64,000 nt of DNA, from positions 11,128,163 to 11,192,162 of the forward strand of contig JACSVZ010000011.1 in NCBI GenBank assembly GCA_014706295.1, written 5' to 3'. A program made the position numbers and the translations under genes. This DNA comes from Lycocorax pyrrhopterus obiensis. Lineage: Eukaryota; Chordata; Aves; Passeriformes; Paradisaeidae. The notes under the pieces are model-generated. The model was not told the DNA's origin and searched no databases. It saw nothing but the letters and a program-made list of their open reading frames with translations. Positions 24,201 to 36,607 of this stretch are shown here, piece after piece (positions within the stretch are counted from its first letter, which is position 1; every line of letters begins with the position of its first letter).

Positions 24201-26527
24201 AAAGGTTTGCTCTGAATTTAAATATTTGCAACTCTTACAAAATTTACAAAACTGTTATAATTTCTGAGGTTTTTTGTGTTCCTTGTTCTTTTGAAATATA
24301 AGAAGAATTCTTAAGCTGCTTAGTCTGAACACAGCACCTGAATTTGTGAGTACTACTCCTCAGTCTGCAGGCTTACACTAAACACAGCTGTGATTGCAGC
24401 TGGGTCACAGGCTAAATTCATTAATTAGAGTACCTAATAAATTGTTATTGATATTGTTCAGTTGTTTGTCACCACCCAAAATGGTCAATAATGTCAACAA
24501 CAGAAAACAGAACATAGCAAAAGCCAAGCTAAGATTACATAAATTAACTGAGGAAAAAGCACAGAGGAAAATAGCGGCAACAGTGGAGTGAGTGAGGGGG
24601 AAGCAGAGGTGGCCAGAGATTAGTGTGTCCTGAAACGCTGCATTCAGTTAACATCTCAAATGGCACCTCACAGGGTCCTGTTCTGCATTAGCAGCAGGGA
24701 ACAAACACTGGTTTTACCCCTTGGCCTCCTGCCGTACCCTCGGTAGGCTACACTCTTCTTTGCCTGAGTAAAATGAAGAACTTGGTGTAGCTGGAAGATA
24801 TTTTTCCATTTGATTTTGCACATGTGGCTGGAGGGAGTGCTCCTTTGGAACATCAAAGCCTTTCATGAATATATGTTATTTTGGTAATGATCCTTCTGTA
24901 GTCTAACAAGTCTAAAACAACCATTTTGTGGAGACTCCATTTTTCTTTTACTTTTCTTTACAAGTGTTTTTTATAAAAGAAGAATCCAGATCTTGACACT
25001 GAAATGAAACATTGGTTTTAATGTGATATATTCACAGGTCAAAAATAATTTTCCCCCATAACCCACTTCACCTTTTTTAAACCCAAGGGTTTTTCACTGT
25101 GAACCAGAACTGCACAGTCCTTTAGACTGTGCTGAGCCAGACAAACCCTGTTTTCAGCCAGCAGCAAGTCACAATTCAAACTGTGCTGCCCTTTTCTAGC
25201 ACAGGCTGTGACATCTGTCTGCTTTTCTTTAATATTTGCATCATCTTCCTCCATATCCACTTGAGGTGGGTTCTGGTACAGAGGTTGTGCCAAGCAACTC
25301 ATGGTGCAAGGGAAAGCTCGACGCTGCCTTCCCTTCTCACCCTGCTTCCACCAGTGGGGCTGAAACATGGGCTGTCGAGAGACCCAGCACTCCTGGACTG
25401 GTTCAGTCTGAGCGCTTGAAGGTTTGTCCCTTACTGCAGCATTTGAGTGTTTTCCACTGGCAGTTAAAAGTGGTGAGAAGGGGAGAAGGGAATCACTCCT
25501 GGGGCTGCAGCGAGCTGGGGCAGCTGAGCTCCAAGGAAAGCTGGGGCCTGAGCAGAGCTGCTGCTGCAGGATTTTCAAAATCTGTAGGAACAGACAGTAT
25601 CACTGCCTAATCTCATGCGATTTAAAACTACCACAACCAGCATTAAGATCAAAAATTTGATTTATGCATTTTAAGTTTACCAAAAGGAGGGGTTTTTTCC
25701 CTATCAGTTGAATTCCTTATGGCTCCCAGAAAGAAACAATCTTCCACAGGCAGAACTAGAACAGCCTAACATAATCACTCATACCTAATGCTGGATATTT
25801 ATTGCTGTCATCAGAGACTTAAGGTCTAAAAATCCCATCTTATAAAAATAAATAAAAAAAAAAAGAACGTAATGACTTCACTGATCCTTTGCTGCTAAAT
25901 CTGAAGTACATGGAGAATTTGGATTAATTCACATGTTAAAATTGATAAAATATGTTGGGCTGACCTCAGTGGCTGCAGTGTGGAATATTTGGAATACTGG
26001 ATGTATACACAAGCATGCACTTGTTAACTTTTCTAACTTGCTGTAAGTCTGCTTCAGTCTCCACCAAACTGATGCAAGGTTCACAACTGTGTGGGTAACC
26101 AGTGGGATGCCTATATCTGACTTAAAAGCTTTAATCCAGACATACATATAGACATGCATATAAAGACTAAGATTTTTTTATCCTCTAAAATTTCAGGATA
26201 CTCTATAAGGCTTTCACACTCTTGTCCTTGTCTAGCGTTATCCACTGCTTTAGGGAGTAATAATTCGTGGAAATCAACAGACTTTGGATCAGGGCAATAA
26301 TTTACTGTACAACTCAGTGACTTTGGTGGACTTGCACTCGATTTTCTGTTGGTCCAGTGATTTTAGACCCTAAAATACAGACATAGCTCTCAACTCCCCT
26401 TCTATTCTTTAGGAGCAGAGCAATGCATGAACTCTTTTCATGCTTTTACCACACATGTCATTCCCTTTTCTTTCTAGGAAAAGAGTTTCCTGTTATTTTT
26501 AGCTCAAATCACAGCTTCATTCAAAGT

Positions 26528-26547
26528 ACATATATATATATATATAA
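26528..26547. repeat. (AT)n microsatellite
   Basis: About ten uninterrupted AT dinucleotides. Confidence 0.95.
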
Positions 26548-26999
26548 TCTACACTGTTCCTTAGTAGTCCCCCAAACTTAATTTCCTGGGCTGCAAAAGA
26601 AAGCTGAAAAAGGTGAAAATACCATTGACTTTTGATCTGTTTTAGTTAAGAGCATGACAGGCTTCTCAGATCCAGTTCATAGTCCTCTTTCAAGCACCTT
26701 AAGGTAAAGGATGCAAGTCAGCTATGTCAGAACATGCTCTGCTCACCTCTTCTCCCCCCCTCAAACCATTTCTGACCCTGCTTTGGGGGACAATATTGAA
26801 AACAGTGAAAATATAACCCTGTTAAAAACATGAATCAAAAAGTCACTGCTTGTGGACATGTTTTTAAAATTGCTTAGTTGCATGGAAGTCCCTTTAGTGC
26901 TTGAAGGACTTTAATAAAATTGATTTTCTGAGTATAGCCTTTTAGCAGCTACTGTATAAGCTTGAAATATGAACCCTTCATTGTTGGAAGTGTTTCATT

Positions 27000-27510
27000 T
27001 TTGCCCTGTAACTAATGATCAAGGGAAAGAATGTGTTCAGAATTCTCCATGGTTGCCATTTTCATAATTAAATTGTGCTAATAATAAAGCTTTACAGACT
27101 TTAAACAAACTGGCACTGGAGTGGAATGTGGTTTGCAGTGTTTCATTTAGAGACCTCTGCAATTAGCCCTTAATGAATAAGCATACCACAGTGATAAGCA
27201 AGACATCTCTGTGAACAGGTTATTTACCAAAGCACAAAATGGTGACATTTTCATTCCAATAAATGAAATCTATTCTCCAGATTTCTTCTGAAGGCTCTTA
27301 AGTGATTCGGGAAGTTAAAACCCATTAATTGTCTTTAATGCCTGATGTGTAATACCAGTAATACGGCACCACTGTTCATCCTAAGTACAATGGCTCAAAA
27401 ATAAGCAGCCGAGTCAGTAAGGCACAATTAGCTGAATATGAGCTGCATAAATAGTGCAGATCTACTGGCTGTAGTAAACTAAACAGAACTTTAAAATACT
27501 AGAATCACAT
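27000..27510. promoter_or_regulatory. Candidate conserved non-coding block
   Basis: Non-repetitive, AT-rich sequence with dense homeodomain-type cores: TCATAATTAAATTG at 27063-27076, CAATTAGC at 27160-27167 and 27426-27433, and TTAATTGTC at 27325-27333. There are no simple repeats and no credible reading frame. The second half (27300-27500) has an evenly mixed, word-rich composition that I associate with deeply conserved enhancers. Conservation itself cannot be tested here. Confidence 0.35.
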
Positions 27511-27924
27511 TCACTGCAGAGCCATAGCTCCAGGTTATACTCTTCCCTCCCATACTGCCTGCTTACTTACACTGAGACTCATGTTAAAAGATTCTCTCCT
27601 GTATTTGGTCATAATTAAAAGATTTTTTTTTTTAAAACAACCCACATCCTACACATCTCAGGACATTTTATGATAGTGTAAATCTTGGAACAGTGCTGAT
27701 GTACATCAGCAAGGAATCCAGCCCTTAGTGACTGAATGCACAGAATTAGGAGATTGGGGTTAGTTCACTGACTGTGCCCCTCATACAACTGTAATGCACT
27801 GCCCATAGGAGGGAGTCATTATTTTCTGGCAAAACTCATTTCAGCATCTAATGAACCAGATGTAGTGGACTCTCAAACTCATGCTCTGGCTCATATAGCA
27901 CAGCAGGGTACAGGATCCTGGGAT

Positions 27925-27965
27925 TTTTTCCATGGACTTCAGCGGGTATTGGATCTGGCCCTAGG
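27925..27965. repeat. Fragment of an ancient dispersed sauropsid/amniote repeat
   Basis: The words 'catggacttcagcgggtatt' and 'ggatctggccctagg' match the pattern 'cattgacttcagtgggagttggatcaggcccta', which is common in bird, turtle and crocodile genomes. It appears to belong to the same family as 4524-4580 and 61979-62042. Confidence 0.45.
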
Positions 27966-28326
27966 AAGAGAAATCTGGTGACTGCTGGTAACAGGGAATA
28001 TTGAGAAAAACACAGACTCGACAGACTGGCAGCACACTGTTGTCCCATACAACTATCACAAAGCAATAGGAAGATAACACAGTATCTCCAAAAGTAACTG
28101 TGCTTCCGCCAAGGTTATCAAACCCAACTTTTTCTAAGTTGCCTTTTCCTGACAGGATCACAGGCACTACTGATCATCCAAGCGTGTTTCCTGTCTCTCA
28201 CATATCTGGGTACGCAACTTTGTACTATCATATTTCAATTCTACTCAAGAACTTTTTTTCTCTTTTGCACACAGTCATTTTTCTGTTCTTTTGTAAAAAA
28301 AAAGACAGGAATAGAAAAAAAAAAGG

Positions 28327-28358
28327 GTGTACACAATAGAAAAAAAGTTGGTGTACAC
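28327..28358. repeat. Tandem pair of GTGTACAC palindromes
   Basis: The 8-bp palindrome GTGTACAC occurs at 28327-28334 and 28351-28358, 24 bases apart, each embedded in A-rich sequence. It is probably an imperfect tandem duplication of an A-rich unit. Confidence 0.7.
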
Positions 28359-28976
28359 AAAAACACTAGAGCCTCTGATATATTTTAGGCTCCCTTCCAT
28401 AGCAATCTGACACAAATCTTTTCCAAAAAAAATATAAAGAGATGGGGGAATAAGAAATATGGAAAATATCTAGATATGCAATCTCCAGAACCACAAATAA
28501 CAAACAACAGTTTTATGCAGTTTGCAGCAATTCTGGCGGCAACACTGGCTACAGAAACACCGCAAACACTAACCTGAACCCTCACAGGAGGCTGCCACAT
28601 CCTGAGTGCTCCCTGCAGTAGTGCTCAGCTCCAGCTGGTCAGCCTGCACAGGCAGGTACAGCACACACTGACAAACACAGGAGTGGAATCATCTGTCCAA
28701 CTTTCTATTCAGAAAATGTGCCACTACAGGGTCTCTAGAGTCACTACTGCCTTTACAAAACACTTTAGGACCTGCTTTCAAAACCTGATCAGGCTCCATT
28801 ATCCATGCAAACGAGGGGTACGTTGTGCAATGGGAAAAACTGGAAAAAATTGGTATTGAAGAACACATCACAGCTGATGGTGCAGAGCCACCCCAGTGCC
28901 TCAGTATAAATGAGGTGAGGTCCAGCAGGGCTTAATTAGCTCTGGCTCACCACTGTCAGTAGGTCAGTTGTGATGA

Positions 28977-28997
28977 ATGTCCAGCTCAGCTGGACAT
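28977..28997. repeat. 21-bp palindrome
   Basis: The perfect 10-bp arms ATGTCCAGCT and AGCTGGACAT flank a single C. It contains an AGCT core on both sides. It could be a dimeric factor site or chance. Confidence 0.7.
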
Positions 28998-30569
28998 GAC
29001 CTGGCTCTTTAGAGAGCCTGCTCAGATGTCTCTGTGTCTGTAGCACCGTTAAGCTGAAAGTCAGACTGTTAACTCATGGATTACTACATTTGGGCTGTAG
29101 CTGAGCTTTTTGTTTCACCTACTGCTCTTGAAGTTCCTGGACTTCATCCCAGGCTTTATGCTTAAATCTACACCTGGTCATCTTATACCCACGTGTCATC
29201 CTGCTAGAGTTGCCCCTAAATAGCTGACACTCTTTTCTCTTGTGTTTCTATTCCCAATATGTTTGGATACAGGAAACTTCAACCACATTTGTTAAATGCA
29301 GACCCATGCTCTGAAGCACACATTCATGTTATCCCCTCCATTGAAAAAAAATCCTTCCTGTTAAAATTCTGGCTGTTTTTATTATTAAAAACGATGTCTT
29401 ACTTTCAATGTATGGGCAACAAGCCCCACAGGCTTCTTTTGGGAAAGCATGAAAAATTATTTGCTGTTGTTTTTTTTGTTCTCAAAAGCATTCAGTGTTA
29501 GATTCTCTACCTAGAAATACAAGGCAATGATGTGCTATAGCACACACCAAGCAATGGATTATCTTTGTAAAACTGGCAACTTTGCAATGGATGAACTTTA
29601 TGCCAAGGGGTGACAAGGACAGTGTCCCAGATCCCAACATGATTTCCCAGGCATGAGAAGTTGGTACATGGCTGTGATGACACAGGGTGTGATGCCAGGT
29701 GAGAAGCATCATGCCAAAATCACACCCAACATCCACTGTGAGCAGCCTTCTTGAATGAGAGGCAGAAGATGGACCAGAACAACTCCTTCATGGGCATCTT
29801 AATCCTACCCTCTTGTTGATTCAGTGGATACTGGGTGTTGGGAGGCTTGACATAGACTGTCTTGGGACTGGCACTTTCAATCACGGTGCAGCTATTTCCA
29901 AGACTATTATCACAGAATTGATTGAGTCATTATGCCTTCAGGTACTGCCATTTAAAAAATTTATGTAAAAATAGATCTTGGAAGGTAATGAAAATTTAGG
30001 ACAGGAAAACAGTATCTCCATCATACAACTAGTAGAGCACAGATGGAAACTTTACACAAACCTCCTCCAGGCTTGACAAAATCCAGCCCCTCTGGCCAGG
30101 CAGTGACCACGAAGCCTGCAAGCCCATCGAGGCTGCACTGGTGTGAGCTTTCAGGGGTCACCTGGGCAAAACTGACAGCCCTAAACTGGAACCTGAAAAG
30201 TGTGTGAGGTGGTGATGTGTTTTATTTACACCAACTCTGTACTCTGGTACCAGGATTGCTATTCTACTTTTTTTTATTCATAGGGGAGTCCCAAGAATTC
30301 CTAGAAGTATTCCTGCAAACAGCAGTTCCATGACTCACTGTGCAAAGCAGAAAGAGGCAGTAACCTCTAAAGTAACTTCTTCATCTCTGTTATAATGTAC
30401 AGGCTCTTTTCTATTTAGACTTTATACATCAGATTAAAATATTTAGCACATAGAAATGGGACAAGCAGAAGTGCTTTTCTTAAACAGAATCTCATAAAGT
30501 TATTCATAAAGCAAATCAATTGAGGCAGGCAAAGAGAATACACCTCAGATGGGCCTGGGTGAAAAAAGG

Positions 30570-30930
30570 AGAAGTAATACATTGTGTTCATTAAAGCAAT
30601 ATCAAAATTAAATTTATTACAAAGTACCTGAGACTAAAACCCAAAACTATTAACCCCAAAGCCACTAACTATTCATTAGCCAAGTCAATTTTGCATCCCA
30701 TTATGATTCACAATGTGTAAATTCCCATTGAAATTGATTTAGTAAACCAGCTCTTTGATGGGCCTGAAATTAAAAGGATAGAAGAAAAGACACAACTAAT
30801 TGAAGAACATAATTTGATGCTTGTAAAGAGTGCGAAATTTACTCAGAGCAGACTGGAGCTTTAATTAAAGACAACGGGCCAAATTCACACCTGGGATAAT
30901 GATTGAGGAATTTTGCTGAGGTCAGAAGAA
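30570..30930. promoter_or_regulatory. Candidate conserved non-coding block
   Basis: AT-rich, non-repetitive sequence with TAAT/ATTA cores spread through it, including TTAATTAAAG at 30862-30871. Its right end carries 'gggccaaattcacacctgg' (30877-30895), a phrase resembling the ancient sauropsid repeat seen elsewhere in this window, so part of the block may derive from an old repeat. Low confidence without alignment. Confidence 0.28.
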
Positions 30931-33900
30931 CTGCAGCCACTCGTGGCAGGGCTGAATGAAGCTTCTGGTAGTGTCCATTTTTAAAAAGAACTAAGGAAAA
31001 CAGCCTTGGGGGGTGGGAGAAAGAGAGAGAAATAAAGTGAGAAGTACATATTTCCCTGTCTGGAGGTTACCCTAACAGGCTGTCTGCATTGAGCAACAGT
31101 GGGAATTTCTTTCTGTTTGCAGAACAGGGGACAAACTATAACATGATGATTATTCTGTTCCCAAATTAAGAGTGATGAGAAGAGCTGAAGTTTCACAGAA
31201 CTGCCAGGAAAGAGCAGAGAAATGGTAAACCAGAGCCTTTTGAATAAGATCTTCTTATTCTCCTATCAGGGATGTTCAGGCCGTTTGAAACAATTTTATA
31301 TCTTCTATTTTTGTCTTGTTTCACAATTCCTTTGTGATGAACCATACTTAGAATATTTGTACTAGGGAATCTGATAGTTTATCAATTTTACATCATTTGG
31401 TTTTGTTCTATGAAAGGTCTCACCTTTATGAAAGAAAGAACAACTGAAAAAATGATGACATTCTGCACATTTTTGTAGAAGAGTACACATCAGGTCATGA
31501 CAAAATTTTACATTATTTTCCAAGGAATTTTAACTAACAATTTGAGAATATGAAGGCCAGGATTAAAAAATTTATTTTATCTGCTTCCTTTGTAAGATAT
31601 AGAGGCTTAAGCCACGTAATAATTTCAATGTATAGCTGCTTAACCTATTCATTGTAGATCTGGATGATGAAGTGCACTTATTTTTGTACTGCAGACAGAC
31701 TGTAAATAAGGTAACATTATCTCTCAACTTGTGTATGATTTATAATTTATTTATATATTATAATTTATAAGGGAGAATCTATGGCTGACAAAGTCTTTAG
31801 TACAGTAATGCAAAATAACAGCATGTTTAAACAGAAAAGTTTAACACTTGCTATTTCCTATCCTCAGTGTGAAGCTGAGGAGTAAGTGCCTAAAATGGCA
31901 CAAGGAGAGACAGGAGAGAAGCTTTAAATTCTGTTTTACCAGCAGCAATATTTTGTGTTGGTTCTTATGCTCCCCTTTTTGGTACTTCAACTGATTTAAC
32001 ACTGAGTTTTCTCTTGCTACAAGGTTGATTACACATTTCCAAGCTGGGTCTGTCTCACTGAACAGACTGGAATGCTCCAGTACAGACCTGTGGAATAATC
32101 TGCCCAAGAAGAAGGTTCTTTTTTTGAATAATCATAACTAAACAGAGGATTAAAATGCATAGCCTTGAAAATTCAGGAATAGTCCATGTCTGAGATACTA
32201 TCTACAGCCGCATCTTGGAGATTGCTGTAAAGGGACTGATATATCCAAAATAATGTGAGGAGGAAATACATGTAGTTAAAAAATCTTCACCTATCATGAA
32301 ATTCGTGTGAAATTTAGATTCTTTGTGTCCAACGCTCAGACAGACACACTGGGCTGAACCAGCAATGTGATCTAAGCCCACCACTGCACACATTTCCTAT
32401 GCAGGAATGGCGTGAGCTGATTTGGATGGTTTTTCCCATGTTATTTGAGAACTGACAACAGAGTTTGTAACAGGCCTTAATCAGGTGCATGACCAACAGC
32501 AATCTGTGATCATACAAACACGCTCTTTAACTGTTCTGTACAGCTTTAAAATACACTGCAAAGTCTACAGAGACAGGAGTTTAAAAGTTGGGGTATTTGG
32601 AGCAGAGCTCACTGGCCCACTGCCTTTGTGGCATAAATCTGTGCTGACATGGAGGTGCTTCTGCCTTTAGCTGCTGGTGAGGGCTCTCATCTCCACAGTG
32701 AAAGGAGGTATTCTTATCCAGAAAGTATCACCAAAGTTAGGAAGGGGCTAAAAGGCAGTCAGATTTTGGTACTGAGCAGTATCTGTTGGAGCTCCATCAA
32801 CAATACCCACATAAAAGCTGTTGTGCAGGAGCAAATAAGAAAAGTTGAATCCTTTGCCTGGTGTAATTCACTTCATTTATTGACTTTTTTTCCCTTTCGT
32901 TTGTCAGTGGTTCTGAGATGCCTGGCATTCAGGATGATTTGTAATGTAAATTATATAATTGTACTTTCACATATTTTAACATCAAATAGAATGATTGACT
33001 ACAGAATTTGAGCTGTCTACAGGTGGGGGTCAATTATCATCTGAATAATCACACTGCCACACAAGAATAGCATGGCCATGGAGTGTGACATATTTTTATC
33101 TCTATGCATTTCAATGAAGTCAGGCTGGTACATAAAAGGTTATCACCTAGGAAACATATTTTCCTAAGCACAAGTTAAACATGCAAGCAAGATCAGCATA
33201 GATATTCAATTTAGCCAGTCAACCCTAACCTATTAATATTTTAACAAAATCCAGTGAGGATAATTTTTTTCTTTGATCCCATCTCATTTGAGCAGCCTGG
33301 AAAGGGAAGAAAAATTAAAAACAAAATAGTCAAGCATACAGAATGAGGTTATGTATTAAGTGGGCTATTTAATGTTTTTGGCATATTATAGCCCTAGGGA
33401 AAGTGTGGATGGATTTAACAATCAAGATCTCTGTTCCCTGGGCCCACAAAGTTCGAGAAACATAAAATAATCTATACTTCCGAGCTGACAAATCTTACCT
33501 GACACTCTGCTTCATCTCACTGGGACTCTCTAGATCAGCATTAATCATATGTTACAGGGAGTAAAAAGAAAAGTAAATCACACTAAGCTGGAAAGTGAGA
33601 TGGAAGGTCTTTGGGCAAATCTTTTAATCAATAATATGTGGGATAATAACCAGGAGCTATTGTTTGAATCTTCAGATATGAAAAGGTAGCAATGCAAAAC
33701 ACAAAGCAACTACAAACTGCTGCCACTTCAAAGGGGTCTGATGCAAACCAAATCAGGTTGGTTTGCCCTAAATCCCACCTTCTCCCCTTCCCAGTCCATT
33801 AGCAACATTCTGTATTCATGGTTCACCAGCATTTTGATCTAACTCCAAAACTGCAATTAAAAGTGTCTATCTGATCCTACAGATCAGGGGACACAGTAGT

Positions 33901-34479
33901 ATCATGTGCATTAATTTTTGGGCGTCTAATCTGACATCCTTTGCTATTCATTGACATTCAGAGAATTTTCAAAAAAAGGTCTTACTTCTCATGTCAGACA
34001 ATTCCCCTGTTTCCCTACTAGCTTCTCCTTCACACAATTACTGCTAAGACACAGGACTGGCATTATTTTGCTGTTAATTCTACCTCATTTCCAAGTACAA
34101 CACCCACCTTCATCTCCATGTCTTCCCTTACTTCCACCCCTCCTCATACATTAATAAAAGGAAAAAAGTAATGTTTTAGTTATTTGTCTACTAAACACTG
34201 AAGAATCCTCTAGTTTGTGTATTTTTTAGCTGTTTAATTTGTGGTTAAAATTAGAATACATGATCGGCGGGTAGAAGGCAGTTTAACTAGCCCAGTCTCT
34301 ACGGGCTGAAGCCTCAGCCATGAAATACATGCCTGTGATTGATCTGACCTCCAGCTATTCATACAGCTCAGTTCGTGACCTCTAACTTTCCTCACCCTTT
34401 CAATAATGTGTGTAATAATATTTGGTTTGCTCGGTTATGAACAGGAGGTGGAGACACTAGTCCTATCTCATACTTTTGT

Positions 34480-34497
34480 AATTATTATTATTATTTT
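34480..34497. repeat. (ATT)n trinucleotide run
   Basis: About five ATT units in a row. Confidence 0.9.
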
Positions 34498-35540
34498 AGG
34501 GGGTGGAGAGAGGGAGCTACAGCTCAGAGTGAAACCTAACCCAAATCCAGTTCAGGCTGTCCATTAATGCAAAACAGTTTTGAAACTGTGAATGGAGCTC
34601 CAGTAATTCCTCCACTGTTGCTCAGCAGGAGCTCGGCAACACACAGCTTGCATGACTACAGTAAAAAAAAAAGTCTCACAACCATGAAAACATTCATGGA
34701 CCATTTTCACAAGCAAGCCTATCACTGAGGCAATATTTTTTTACTGCTGAGTGTGTGGCCACATTCTCTTCCTTTTTACTTTGTTGCTTTTTTGGAATCA
34801 AATACTTTTTTTTCTCCCTTCACTTTTTTTCCTTGGTGTTTTTTGCCTATAACTCAAATTTAAGATATTTAATAATGGTCCTGCCCTGCAACAACAAAAA
34901 ATATATTTTTCTGCTTTAGACACAGTGATACCTGTACAGTTTATTTTTTAAACAGCTCTTTTGTTGAAGTCCAAAAAATCTTTCAGTGTTATCATTTCAA
35001 CATGTTAAACTTTTCAACATTCTGAGAACTTCTCCCTCAAAATAAATAAAACAATAACCTGAAGTTTTACAAAAGTTTAAGTTAATCAAAATATTTTTGA
35101 AGGGTTAAAATGGACTACTGGAAAAAACCTGTTTCAGCTTTTAAGGAGATTTGGCTGGCTCAGCAACACCTTCTGTCTTTATTTCAAAGTTCCCCTATCA
35201 GTTTCCTCTCAGCAAACCCGGGGAAAACAGAGACAGTCCCAGTGAATTCACACATTCTTAAAATGAAAACAGTTTAACGGCCTAATAAACCCACAATTTT
35301 TTATTAGTAGTTAAAAATAACTTATAGCAAATTGTTTCTCTGATGGCTCTGGACTTTTTAGCTGCTCATCATAAATTTATTAAAAAAAAAATCCACCTTA
35401 GCTACAGCATCGTCTCTTTCATCATACCAGCACCTGCTGACTCACTGCAAATACTCCTCCAGAGCGTTTGTCACTCCCAGCGTGCATCCCCCTGACAAAC
35501 TGTGGTGACAGCCAAACCCCTGCACTACCCTGGGGCCAGA

Positions 35541-35632
35541 GCCGACCGCGCTCCCCGGGCAGGAGCACACACCTCCCTCGCTTCCCGGCCTCAGCACAGC
35601 GACAGGCGCTCCCTCTCCGCCCTCCGGGGATT
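35541..35632. other. Short CpG-dense patch
   Basis: Ten CpGs by hand count in about 90 bases, in GC-poor surroundings. No promoter element is recognisable. Confidence 0.4.
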
Positions 35633-36519
35633 CCAGATGTGCTGCCATTCCAGCTTTTTGGCCAGGTAGGTGGACCATTGCTCTATATTGACAAATGCAG
35701 ACACACACTTTCCTGGAGTGGGATTTCCCAGGTGACACAAAAGCAAAAGGAGCAGCGATTCTCTGCAAGGGGCCCTGGCTGGGCTTGGCTGCTGTCAGAC
35801 CTTCTCCAGGTGGCCCCACCACCACGTGGCACTGACTCTGCTGTGTCTTCAGCTCCTGCAGCACTAGACCAAATTTCCAATTCCCCTGCATGCAGCTGAC
35901 ACAGCTCTTCCTGACACCCAAGTTCAGGATGCATTTGGTTGCTATACCTTTTATTGTTCTCCCAATGTAGGAGCACAATCTCCTATGAGTGTTTTTCTAC
36001 TGATGGCAAGCAAAGAGAATTGGTATGTACCCTGAATTTACCACATGAAATATGGATTTTATTAATTTTGGTAAAATATAACAAGATACGGTGATGTAAA
36101 AGATGTTGTGGCAATTCAGAAGCCTCCATTTTTTCAACAGAACTTGTACAGGATCACCCACAGTTATTACTTATGTGTCTGCTCTTACCCCAAATGGTGA
36201 CCCACTTTTTTAATTTCCTGTGGCTTTAACTGCAGAATAAGTGACAGGCAGGAGATAATGTGAGGATGCTCAGGGTGACATCAGAGCAGGCACTGTCCTG
36301 CACGTGGCTCTTCCAACATCTGCCCAGGCAGGCCATGGACAGGCTTTGCTGGGCTGCAGTCAGCCTCTCTGAACATCACTGAAGCATCACTGGTGCTAAT
36401 AGGTTTTTTAAAGACTGTGCAAAAAGGATACAGTTTTAAAAACAAATAGGAAGTTCTTGGCCACTTCTGCCTCTCTTGTACTTGTACATGTTCTACAGTA
36501 GTTCCTATTACAGAGTCAG

Positions 36520-36607
36520 CATTTGTTAACAACACTTACAGAAATCCCCCTTAAAAAAGGAGCCATTTGTTAACAGCACTTACAGAAATCTCCTTTAAAA
36601 AAGGAGC
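36520..36607. repeat. 44-bp direct tandem duplication
   Basis: Unit 1 (36520-36563) and unit 2 (36564-36607) are both 44 bases. They differ at three positions: A/G at 36532 versus 36576, and two C/T differences in the 'aaatcccccttaaaa' / 'aaatctcctttaaaa' segment. Each unit contains GTTAAC and an interrupted 'ccttt...aaagg' dyad. The low divergence implies a fairly recent duplication. Confidence 0.9.

Larger units (their letters stand above)
18481..26999. other. Non-coding unique sequence
   Basis: No gene is recognised. Simple features are CACAGTATT copies at 19205-19246, T-runs at 20871-20883 and 20922-20933, a 17-bp tandem duplication at 21208-21240, and an AT dinucleotide run at 26528-26547. 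Minus-strand frames at 19389-19919 (176 codons) and 25039-25578 (179 codons) are the longest here. Neither shows a domain, a signal peptide or a repeat pattern typical of a protein. Confidence 0.65.
27511..30569. other. Non-coding unique sequence with old-repeat fragment and dyads
   Basis: No gene is recognised. It contains an old repeat fragment (27925-27965), paired GTGTACAC words (28327-28358) and a perfect palindrome (28977-28997), each listed separately. The remainder holds nothing I can identify. Confidence 0.65.
30931..36519. other. Non-coding unique sequence
   Basis: No gene is recognised. There are AT-rich stretches near 31735-31772, an ATT trinucleotide run at 34480-34497, T-rich tracts at 34780-34840, and a CpG-dense patch at 35541-35632. 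The 178-codon minus-strand frame at 35442-35978 overlaps that patch and lacks family resemblance. An overlapping plus-strand frame of 143 codons supports reading both as by-products of GC content. Confidence 0.65.

Noticed and set aside
25039..25578. Minus-strand open frame of 179 codons, the longest in the window
   Set aside because: Composition-driven, overlapped on the opposite strand by frames of similar quality, with no recognisable family.
35442..35978. Minus-strand open frame of 178 codons
   Set aside because: Overlaps a CpG-dense patch where stop codons are scarce in all frames. A 143-codon frame lies on the other strand.
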